From: CAYWFP01 sp964457365
GTDB lineage: Bacteria; Planctomycetota; SZUA-567
DNA length: 8,489 nt
Assembly (NCBI GenBank): GCA_964457365.1
Contig: CAYWFP010000133.1
Span: forward strand, 1-8,489
Reading direction: 5' to 3'
This document shows positions 1 through 5,555 of the stretch, piece by piece. The translations under genes were made by a program, and so were the position numbers. The notes below the pieces were generated by a model that saw only the letters and a program-made list of their open reading frames with translations, did no database searches and was not told the origin of the DNA. Every line of letters starts with the position of its first letter. Position 1 is the first letter of the stretch.

Positions 1-631
1 GCTGATCCGCTGCATCGAGAGCGTGCGGCTGCCGACCGACGTGGGCGACTTCATGCTCCACTGCTACCGCGCCGACGTCACCGCCGAGACCCACCTGGCG
101 CTGACGGCCGGGGAGCTGCGTCCCGGGGGCGAGCCGATCGGCGGACCGGTGCTGCTGCGGGTGCACAGCGAGTGCCTCACCGGCGACGTCTTCCATTCGC
201 GGCGCTGCGACTGCGGCGAGCAGCTCCACCGCGCCATGAAGATGATCCAGGAGACCGGTTTCGGCGCCGTCGTCTACATGCGCCAGGAAGGCCGCGGCAT
301 CGGCCTGGACAACAAGATCCGCGCCTACGCGCTGCAGGAATCGGGGCTCGACACGGTCGAGGCCAACCTCGAGCTCGGCTTCGCCGCGGACCTGCGCGAC
401 TACGGCCTCGGCGCGCAGATCATCGCCGACCTGGGCGTGCGGCGGATGCGGCTTTTGACGAACAACCCGAAGAAGATCACCGGGCTCTCGGGCTACGGGC
501 TCTCAGTGGTCGAGCGCGTGCCGCTGGTGTGCGCGCCCCAGACGGAGAACGAGAAGTATCTGACGGCCAAGCGGACCAAGCTGGGGCATCTCCTGGCGGC
601 GGACCTGGCCGAGGGCGATCCCCCGGTCTGA
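1..631 (+). CDS. ribA: GTP cyclohydrolase II (RibA, or the C-terminal half of RibBA), 5' partial
   Basis: First committed step of riboflavin synthesis: GTP is opened to 2,5-diamino-6-ribosylamino-4-pyrimidinone phosphate with loss of formate and pyrophosphate, in the cytoplasm. The frame is open to the left edge (codons from base 2), so the true start is outside. Visible marks are HSECLTGD, three zinc-ligand cysteines (codons at 173, 206 and 212, the last two as CDC), the catalytic RQEGRGIGL (281-307), NKIRAYALQ, DTVEAN, LGFAADLRDY and LLTNNPKK, ending near GHLL. These match E. coli RibA almost segment by segment. The residues before LPT (LIRCIESVR) would fit either the linker of a bifunctional RibBA (with DHBP synthase upstream) or the N-terminus of a stand-alone RibA; the window cannot decide. 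ribH follows after 17 bases. GTP cyclohydrolase II identity is very secure. Confidence 0.97.
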   Translation, partial: LIRCIESVRLPTDVGDFMLHCYRADVTAETHLALTAGELRPGGEPIGGPVLLRVHSECLTGDVFHSRRCDCGEQLHRAMKMIQETGFGAVVYMRQEGRGIGLDNKIRAYALQESGLDTVEANLELGFAADLRDYGLGAQIIADLGVRRMRLLTNNPKKITGLSGYGLSVVERVPLVCAPQTENEKYLTAKRTKLGHLLAADLAEGDPPV

Positions 632-648
632 GCGAAAGGAAGCCGGCA

Positions 649-1116
649 ATGGGCAAGACATTCGAGGGCAAGCTGGACGCCACGGGGCGCGCGTTCGCGC
701 TGGTGGTCGGCCGCTTCAACAGCTTCATCGGCGAGCGCCTGGTCGAGGGCGCCATCGACTGCCTCGTGCGCCACGGTGCCGACGCGGAGAAGATCGACGT
801 GGCGCGCGTCCCCGGCGCCTTCGAGATCCCGCAGGCGGCCGGGCGTCTCGCCGCGAGCGGACGCTACGACGCGGTGATCACGCTCGGCGCGGTGATTCGC
901 GGCGCCACCCCGCACTTCGACTACGTCGCCGCCGAGGCGGCCAAGGGCGTGGCGCAGGTGGGGCTGCAGGCGCAGGTGCCGGTGGTCTTCGGCATTCTGA
1001 CCTGCGACACCATCGAGCAGGCGGTGGAGCGCGCCGGAACCAAGGCCGGCAACAAGGGTGCCGACGCGGCGCTGGCGGCGATCGAGATGGTCGACCTGTA
1101 CGGCCAGCTGCCCTGA
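649..1116 (+). CDS. ribH: 6,7-dimethyl-8-ribityllumazine synthase
   Basis: Penultimate riboflavin enzyme: condenses 5-amino-6-ribitylaminouracil with 3,4-dihydroxy-2-butanone 4-phosphate. The 155-residue product has the normal length for the family, which forms cytoplasmic pentamers or 60-mer capsids. Signature segments are VVGRFN (19-24, with the substrate-stacking Phe23), VPGAFEIP (54-61), LGAVIRGATPHFDYV (79-93, with the probable catalytic His89) and GTKAGNKG (130-137). The frame is open upstream to about base 172, but the ATG at 649 is chosen because AAGGA at 636-640 is 8 bases before it and the family N-terminus (GKLDATG..FALVVGRFN) aligns from there. It follows ribA by 17 bases and its stop overlaps the nusB start (TGATG), so it is co-transcribed with both. 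Confidence 0.97.
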   Translation: MGKTFEGKLDATGRAFALVVGRFNSFIGERLVEGAIDCLVRHGADAEKIDVARVPGAFEIPQAAGRLAASGRYDAVITLGAVIRGATPHFDYVAAEAAKGVAQVGLQAQVPVVFGILTCDTIEQAVERAGTKAGNKGADAALAAIEMVDLYGQLP

Positions 1117-1544
1117 TGCACGGACGCAAGCTGGCGCGCCGTCTGGCCATGCAGTACGGCTACATGGTCGACGTGCGCGCTTCCCAGGACGTGGAGCCGC
1201 CCGCGGCGTTTCTGGCCGCGCAGACCGACGACGCGGAGGCCCGGCGCTACGCGGCGGCGCTGCTGGCGGCGATGCTGCCCGCGCGCGAAGCCATCGACGC
1301 GGAGCTGGCCGGGCTGCTGGAGCACTACGACTGGCCGCGCGTGGCCGCGGTCGAGCGCAATATCCTGCGCCTGGCGTGCGCGGAACTGCGGCAGGGCGCG
1401 ACGCCGCCCAGGGTGGTCATCAACGAGGCGGTCAACCTGGCCAAGGCCTTCGGCGGCAAGGACTCCGGCGCCTTCGTCAACGGCGTCCTGGACCGGCTGG
1501 CCGGATGCGGGCGAGCGGAAGACGGGACGGATGGACAATCGTAG
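1116..1544 (+). CDS. nusB: Transcription antitermination factor NusB
   Basis: NusB binds boxA RNA with NusE (S10) and takes part in processive antitermination of rRNA operons. The 142-residue product is typical in length and all-helical in composition. Family landmarks are the basic N-terminal helix (GRKLARRLAMQYGYM), VERNILRLACAEL (79-91) and the highly conserved INEAVNLAKAFGGKDSG...FVNGVLD (102-126). The ATG shares its A with the TGA of ribH (TGATG), with no strong ribosome binding site of its own, so translation is probably coupled to ribH. The last 14 bases overlap the next gene. The ribH-nusB pairing is widespread in bacteria and supports the call. Confidence 0.96.
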   Translation: MHGRKLARRLAMQYGYMVDVRASQDVEPPAAFLAAQTDDAEARRYAAALLAAMLPAREAIDAELAGLLEHYDWPRVAAVERNILRLACAELRQGATPPRVVINEAVNLAKAFGGKDSGAFVNGVLDRLAGCGRAEDGTDGQS

Positions 1545-2373
1545 CGAACGCACGGTCGACCTGCACACGCACACCAACTTCTCCGACGGCCTGCTGAGCC
1601 CGGAGGAGCTGGTGGAGGAGGCGGTCTGGCGCGGTCTCTCGGCCGTGGCGGTGACCGATCACGACAACGTCGACGCCCTGCCCCGGGCGATGGCCGCGGC
1701 GCGCGAGCGCGGCCTCGAACTCGTGCCGGGCGTGGAGATGTCCTGCCAGGCCGAGGGGCGCGAGGCACATATCGTCGGCCTCTTCGTCGAGCCCAACGAC
1801 CGCCTCCGCGCGCGCCTGGCGGAAATCCGGCACCACCGCGAGACACGCATGCAGCAGATGCTCGACCGCCTCGGCGAGATGGGCGTCGAACTCTCCTTCG
1901 CCGACGTGCCGCAGGACGAAGGCGGGTCCTTCGGCCGCCCGCACCTGGCGCAACTATTGGTCGAGAAGGGGCATGCCAAGAACCTCGGCGACGCCTTCGG
2001 CCGCCTCATCGGCGACGGCTGCCCCGGCTACGTGGCCAAGAGACGCTTCACGATTCCCGAGGCGGTCGAATTGATCCACGAGTGCCGCGGGCTGGCGATC
2101 CTGGCCCATCCGGGCACCAGCGCGCTCATCGACGACATCCCCCGCTTCGCCGAGCGCGGCATCGATGGCGTGGAGGTCTACTACGGCAAGCACACCCTGG
2201 AGGTGACCCAGCGCGTGCACGATATCGCCACCGAGCTGGGACTGCTCTTCTCCGGCGGCAGCGACTTCCACGGCAACGGCATGGGGCCGAACGTGGGCGT
2301 GCCGCGCATTCCCTACAAGCTGCTGAAGAAGCTGCGCGAGCGAAAGGAACAACTGTGGCCCGCAGCTTCCTGA
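1531..2373 (+). CDS. PHP-domain phosphoesterase, TrpH/YciV (RNase AM-like) family
   Basis: A 280-residue metal-dependent PHP hydrolase. Metal-binding motifs appear in the expected order: DLHTHTNFSDG (10-20), TDHDNVD (42-48), GVEMS with Glu69, His80 in EAHIVG, GRPHLA with His138, AHPG with His193, and GSDFHG with Asp245 and His247. GYVAKR before the AHPG part and the overall spacing match E. coli YciV/TrpH. That enzyme trims RNA 5' ends (RNase AM) and hydrolyses 3',5'-nucleoside bisphosphates; other members act only on small nucleotides, so the substrate here is inferred. The ATG lies inside nusB (14-base overlap), with GGAAG at 1517-1521 or GGGA at 1524-1527 as the ribosome binding site. The 3' end overlaps ftsY by 19 bases. 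Family assignment is firm; the exact reaction is not. Confidence 0.92.
   Translation: MDNRSERTVDLHTHTNFSDGLLSPEELVEEAVWRGLSAVAVTDHDNVDALPRAMAAARERGLELVPGVEMSCQAEGREAHIVGLFVEPNDRLRARLAEIRHHRETRMQQMLDRLGEMGVELSFADVPQDEGGSFGRPHLAQLLVEKGHAKNLGDAFGRLIGDGCPGYVAKRRFTIPEAVELIHECRGLAILAHPGTSALIDDIPRFAERGIDGVEVYYGKHTLEVTQRVHDIATELGLLFSGGSDFHGNGMGPNVGVPRIPYKLLKKLRERKEQLWPAAS
2344..2348 (+). promoter_or_regulatory. Ribosome binding site of ftsY
   Basis: AAGGA, 6 bases before the GTG at 2355 and inside the last codons of the PHP gene. It decides the non-ATG start of ftsY, since no ATG in that frame lies nearby at a suitable position. Confidence 0.75.
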
Positions 2374-3284
2374 GCAGGATCAAGGCCGGTCTGCGCAAGA
2401 CGCACGAGGTCCTCAACACCCCGGTGCAGGACCTGGTTCGCCGGCGGCGGATCGACGAGGCGCTCCTGGACGAGCTGGAGGAGGCGCTGATCCTGGCCGA
2501 CGTCGGCGCGCGCGCGGCGGTCGACCTGGTCGACCAGTTGCGGCAGAAGTACAAGAACAAGGAGATCGAGCACACCGACGACATCCTCGACTTCCTCAAG
2601 AGCATGCTGGCCGAGGGCCTCGCGGACGAAACGCGGATGCGGCTGGCGCGCGCGGCGGAAGGGCCGACGGTGGTGCTGCTGGTGGGCGTCAACGGCACCG
2701 GCAAGACCACCTCCACGGCCAAGCTCGCGCACCTGCTCAAGCAGGAGGGGCACGCGGTGCTGCTGGCCGCGGCCGACACCTTCCGCGCCGCCGCGGGCGA
2801 GCAGCTCGAGATCTGGGCGCGGCGGGTGGGCGTGGACATCGTCCGCCACGCCGACGGCGCGGACCCCGCGGCGGTGGTCTTCGACGCGTGCGAGGCGGCG
2901 CGGGCGCGCAAAGCCGACTACGTTTTGGTCGACACCGCCGGGCGCATCCACACCAAGCAGAACCTGATGCAGCAGCTCGAGAAGATCGCGCGCGTGGCCG
3001 GGAAGAAGATCGAGAACGCCCCGCACGAGGTGCTGCTGGTCCTGGACGCGGTGATCGGGCAGAACGCGCTCTCCCAGGCGCGGCTCTTCACCGAAGGGGT
3101 CGGGGCGACGGGGCTGATCCTGACCAAGCTCGACGGCACGGCCAAGGGCGGGGTGGCCATCGCCATCAACCGCGAGATCCGCCTGCCGATCAAGTACGTC
3201 GGCACCGGCGAGACGATGGAGGACTTCGCGCCGTTCGATCCGCACGAGTTCTGCGAGGCGCTCTTCGCGTTCGACGAAGCGTAA
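2355..3284 (+). CDS. ftsY: Signal recognition particle receptor FtsY (short form, GTG start)
   Basis: SRP-family GTPase that docks ribosome-SRP complexes at the inner membrane for co-translational insertion. The 309-residue NG-domain protein starts with the basic amphipathic membrane-targeting helix FLSRIKAGLRKTHEVL (5-20), followed by the N-domain four-helix bundle. GTPase motifs: G1 GVNGTGKTT (111-119), G2 DTFRAAAGEQL, G3 DTAGR (193-197), G4 TKLDGTAKGG (from 257), and G5 in GTGE..EDFAPFD. The long acidic A domain of E. coli FtsY is absent, as in many other bacteria. The frame is open far upstream; GTG at 2355 is chosen because AAGGA (2344-2348) is 6 bases before it and the targeting helix begins there. 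Its start lies inside the PHP gene, implying coupled translation. Confidence 0.97.
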   Translation: MARSFLSRIKAGLRKTHEVLNTPVQDLVRRRRIDEALLDELEEALILADVGARAAVDLVDQLRQKYKNKEIEHTDDILDFLKSMLAEGLADETRMRLARAAEGPTVVLLVGVNGTGKTTSTAKLAHLLKQEGHAVLLAAADTFRAAAGEQLEIWARRVGVDIVRHADGADPAAVVFDACEAARARKADYVLVDTAGRIHTKQNLMQQLEKIARVAGKKIENAPHEVLLVLDAVIGQNALSQARLFTEGVGATGLILTKLDGTAKGGVAIAINREIRLPIKYVGTGETMEDFAPFDPHEFCEALFAFDEA

Positions 3285-3306
3285 TCCGGCGCAAGCGGGG
3301 AATGGC

Positions 3307-3801
3307 ATGAACCGGACGGTCTTTCTCGCGCTGCTGGTCGTCGCGCTCGGGCTCCCGCTTTACTCGCCGTATCTTCACGAACGCAGCCGGACGCATTACG
3401 ACGGCTACCGGTTCGTTCTCGGCGATTGCATGATCGATGCGTTTTCGAAGCCCGGGAGCGTCACCCTCAGCCTTTGGTGGAACTGCCGAGTGCAATCGTC
3501 GTACGCCATGGGACGCATCTCCGGCGACGCGCGGGAGCGGGCCCCGGCGGAATTGCCGCTCGCGAACTTCTACGCCCACCCCCTGCGCGACGGTTCGCTC
3601 TTCTGTTACGGGCATGCTTCTTCCGCGCTCCTGGCGCCGTTTGCCGCGTTGCTCCTCCTTTACGGGCCTTTCTTCTTCGCGGCATGGGCGCGGTGGCGGG
3701 GCATGCCGGTCTGCTGCTGGCGGAAGAAACGCCGGCCCGTTCGTCCGGTCTGCCCACGCCGGCGGAAGACCGATCCGCGCCCGGCGCCAGAATCTCGTTG
3801 A
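3307..3801 (+). CDS. Hypothetical small two-pass membrane protein
   Basis: I do not recognise a family. The 164-residue product has a hydrophobic N-terminal segment (about 4-20), a loop of about 85 residues with three cysteines (41, 60, 100) and several aromatics, a second hydrophobic helix (about 105-128, including LLAPFAALLLLYGPFFFAAW) and an Arg/Lys-rich tail (from 131, with KKRRPVRP and RRRK). By the positive-inside rule, both ends would be cytoplasmic and the loop periplasmic. ATG at 3307 follows GGGG (3297-3300) by 6 bases and lies 22 bases after ftsY. Codon use looks less GC-extreme than in ftsY (more TTT, CTT, TTC runs), which could mean lineage-specific or acquired origin. The alternating hydrophobic/basic layout makes chance unlikely, but without homologues this stays the least certain gene here. 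Confidence 0.6.
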   Translation: MNRTVFLALLVVALGLPLYSPYLHERSRTHYDGYRFVLGDCMIDAFSKPGSVTLSLWWNCRVQSSYAMGRISGDARERAPAELPLANFYAHPLRDGSLFCYGHASSALLAPFAALLLLYGPFFFAAWARWRGMPVCCWRKKRRPVRPVCPRRRKTDPRPAPESR

Positions 3802-3827
3802 ATCGCCATCCCCGGTCTGCATATACT
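3798..3827 (+). promoter_or_regulatory. Probable sigma70-type promoter for recO
   Basis: TTGAAT (3798-3803) and TATACT (3822-3827) are separated by 18 bp. The -35 box contains the TGA stop of the preceding gene (3799-3801). The first transcribed base would be near 3834-3838, at or within 4 bases of the recO ATG (3838), which would give a leaderless or nearly leaderless mRNA. This agrees with the absence of any purine-rich ribosome binding site in the bases before that ATG. Such AT-rich hexamers stand out in this GC-rich sequence. Activity is inferred. Confidence 0.6.
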
Positions 3828-3837
3828 TGTCTTCCGT

Positions 3838-4620
3838 ATGGCGCATCGGCGGATCGAGGCGGTGGTGCTGCACAACACCCGCTTCAGCGAAACCAGTCTG
3901 GTCGTGACGCTGTTCAGCCGCGAGCTCGGGCGCGTCGACGCGCTGGCCAAGGGCTGCCGGCGCCCCAAGAGCCCGATGGCGGGGCATCTGGACCTCTTCA
4001 ACCGCGAGGCGGTGGTGCTCTACGAGCGCGGGCGCGGCGGACTGGACCTGGTCACCGAGTGCGACCTGCTGGAGGAATTCACCGGGCTGCGCACGCATCC
4101 GGCCGGTTTCGCCGGCGCGGCCCTGGCGGTGGAGTTGCTGCGTCGAAGCTGCATGGTGCGCGATCCGCACCCGACCGCGTACGACGGATTGATAGAGGGC
4201 TTGCGCCTGCTGGCCAAGACGCGCGCGATCGGCCCGGTGCTAGTGGCGCAACTGCTCGTCATACTGAAGGATCTGGGCTTCGCGCCGCGGCTGGAACGGT
4301 GCGCGGCCTGCGGCGAGGCATTGCCGGCGAAGCAGACGCTGGCGCTTTCGGGCCGACACGGCGGGCTGATCTGCGCGGACTGTCCGCAGCCGGCGAGCGC
4401 GAACCGATTGGAGCCGGCCTTGGTGGCGACATTGCGCAGGCTGCAGGAGACGCCGTTGTCCGCATCCGGGAATATTCGCGTAACTATCGATCAGGCAAAG
4501 ACTTTGCTTCATGCCGTCGGCGGATATGCCGAAGAAACCATCGACAAGCGCCTGCACGGCACCGCGCAGGTGATACGTTATCTGGATCAGGAGTTGCGCC
4601 ATGTGTCTCTCGCACGCTGA
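3838..4620 (+). CDS. recO: DNA repair protein RecO
   Basis: Recombination mediator of the RecFOR pathway: binds SSB and RecR, displaces SSB and loads RecA on single-stranded gaps. The 260-residue protein has the usual length and order: N-terminal OB fold (IEAVVLHNTRFSETSLVVTLFS, then GRVDALAKGCRRPKS), an all-helical middle (AALAVELLRR onward, LLVILKDLGFAPRLERC) and a four-cysteine zinc site CAAC...CADC (C155, C158, C179, C182). ATG at 3838 gives the canonical RecO N-terminus (R-IEAVVL); no Shine-Dalgarno sequence precedes it, but a promoter ends 10 bases upstream. Its last 20 bases overlap the next gene. The 3' third has somewhat lower GC than the 5' part. Confidence 0.95.
   Translation: MAHRRIEAVVLHNTRFSETSLVVTLFSRELGRVDALAKGCRRPKSPMAGHLDLFNREAVVLYERGRGGLDLVTECDLLEEFTGLRTHPAGFAGAALAVELLRRSCMVRDPHPTAYDGLIEGLRLLAKTRAIGPVLVAQLLVILKDLGFAPRLERCAACGEALPAKQTLALSGRHGGLICADCPQPASANRLEPALVATLRRLQETPLSASGNIRVTIDQAKTLLHAVGGYAEETIDKRLHGTAQVIRYLDQELRHVSLAR
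4589..4593 (+). promoter_or_regulatory. Ribosome binding site of the first TPR gene
   Basis: AGGAG, 7 bases before the ATG at 4601 and inside the recO 3' end. It supports that overlapping start. Confidence 0.7.
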
Positions 4621-5545
4621 CCGCGGATTCCGCCTCTGCCGGGCGGCTGGGTGGCTGCTGTTGCTCTGCGCCGCCACCGGCGCGGCCGGGGAGAAGGATC
4701 CGAGCGGAGGGGGTGACAACAACGACGGGATACGCCCCGTCGCGCCGGGGCTCTTCGCCAGCGCGCGCGCGCTGGAGCAGAAAGGCGGCGAGCGCCTCGG
4801 CGAAGCGCTGGCGATCTACCGCGCGGCGCTGCGCAACGGCGCGCGCGGCACCACCGCCGAGGCGGCGACGATGGGCGTGGCCCGGTGCGAGATCGCGCGG
4901 GGCAACCTCATGACCGCCTTCGAGGTGCTGGAGGAGAGCTTTCCCGCGCAGTACGACGCGGCGGCGGTCGACCGGCGCATCCGGCTGGAAGCCGTCATCG
5001 CCGAGCGGCTGCTGAGGGAAAAAAAATACGAAGAAGCCGCCCGCGTTCTGGGGGCGATCGTATATAATGATCCGCGTTACGAACTGGCGCCGGTGGCGCT
5101 GATGAAGAAGGGTGACTGCTACCTGGAGCTGGCGCGCTACGGCAAGGCCGAGCAGGTGTTCCGCCTGGTGTTGCGCAATTACCCCAACGCGCCGCAGGCG
5201 GTCGAGGCCGGCCCGGCGCTGGCGCAGGCGCTGGCGCTCAAGCCGTACGAGAAGGACGAGATCCCGCAGAAGGCGCGCGCGGAGATCGCCGACCTGCTGC
5301 GACGGGCGCAGCTCCACGCGCCGCAGACGCCGGCCCTGAAGGCGCGGATCGAAGCCGCCCGGCGCGCGCGCGCGCGGGCCGAAGCCGAGGGATTGCTCAA
5401 GAAGGCGCGCTTCTACCTGGATCTGAAGACCAAGCCGGGACGCCGCTCGGCGGCCTTCCTGCTGCGGGACATCATCGAGCGCTACCCGGAGACCGAAGCG
5501 GCCGGAACCGCGGTCAAACTGCTTCAAACGCTGCAACCCACGTAA
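4601..5545 (+). CDS. Exported tetratricopeptide-repeat protein, BamD-like
   Basis: A 314-residue protein with a positively charged N-terminus, a hydrophobic core (AAGWLLLLCAATGAAG, 15-30) and a likely signal peptidase I site near residue 30. Cys23 follows LLL, not a lipobox. The mature part is helical repeats: EALAIYRAALRNG (68-80), GNLMTAFEVLEESFP, KYEEAARVLGAIVYNDPRYELAP (142-164), ARYGKAEQVFRLVLRNYPNAP (178-198) and RSAAFLLRDIIERYPETEAAG (282-302). These N-P-terminated or YP-terminated helix pairs resemble TPRs of BamD/YbgF/CpoB-type periplasmic proteins. An Ala/Arg-rich helix (250-272) may be coiled. The exact role is unknown; a scaffold for envelope assembly is inferred from the neighbours, a second BamD-like gene 10 bases downstream and then lptE. 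An A8 run (5019-5026) and two GC-dinucleotide tracts lie in the gene. Confidence 0.85.
   Translation: MCLSHADRGFRLCRAAGWLLLLCAATGAAGEKDPSGGGDNNDGIRPVAPGLFASARALEQKGGERLGEALAIYRAALRNGARGTTAEAATMGVARCEIARGNLMTAFEVLEESFPAQYDAAAVDRRIRLEAVIAERLLREKKYEEAARVLGAIVYNDPRYELAPVALMKKGDCYLELARYGKAEQVFRLVLRNYPNAPQAVEAGPALAQALALKPYEKDEIPQKARAEIADLLRRAQLHAPQTPALKARIEAARRARARAEAEGLLKKARFYLDLKTKPGRRSAAFLLRDIIERYPETEAAGTAVKLLQTLQPT
5019..5026 (+). repeat. A8 homopolymer inside the first TPR gene
   Basis: Eight A bases encode the end of Glu and Lys-Lys (REKKYEE). A slip into the -1 frame would end at a TAA at about 5065-5067, truncating the protein after roughly 155 residues. It lies beside the only markedly AT-rich patch of the gene, which also contains TATAAT at 5063-5068. 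Confidence 0.85.
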
Positions 5546-5555
5546 GGGGACGAAC

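Noticed and set aside
3263..3279. Possible terminator after ftsY (CTTCG/CGAAG stem, 7-base loop)
   Set aside because: Only 5 bp, lies within coding sequence and is not followed by a T-run.
3190..4170. Minus-strand open frame of 326 codons covering the hypothetical membrane protein
   Set aside because: Considered as an alternative to the + strand gene at 3307-3801, but it runs through the 3' end of ftsY and the 5' half of recO, has no hydrophobic or domain structure and is Arg-rich throughout.
4661..4690. Lipobox at LLLC in the first TPR protein
   Set aside because: The residue before Cys23 is Leu, while lipoboxes need Gly, Ala or Ser; a signal peptidase I site a few residues later fits better.
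5040..5068. Internal promoter with TATAAT at 5063-5068
   Set aside because: No -35-like hexamer at 15-19 bp upstream and no extended -10 TG; kept only as part of the AT-island observation.
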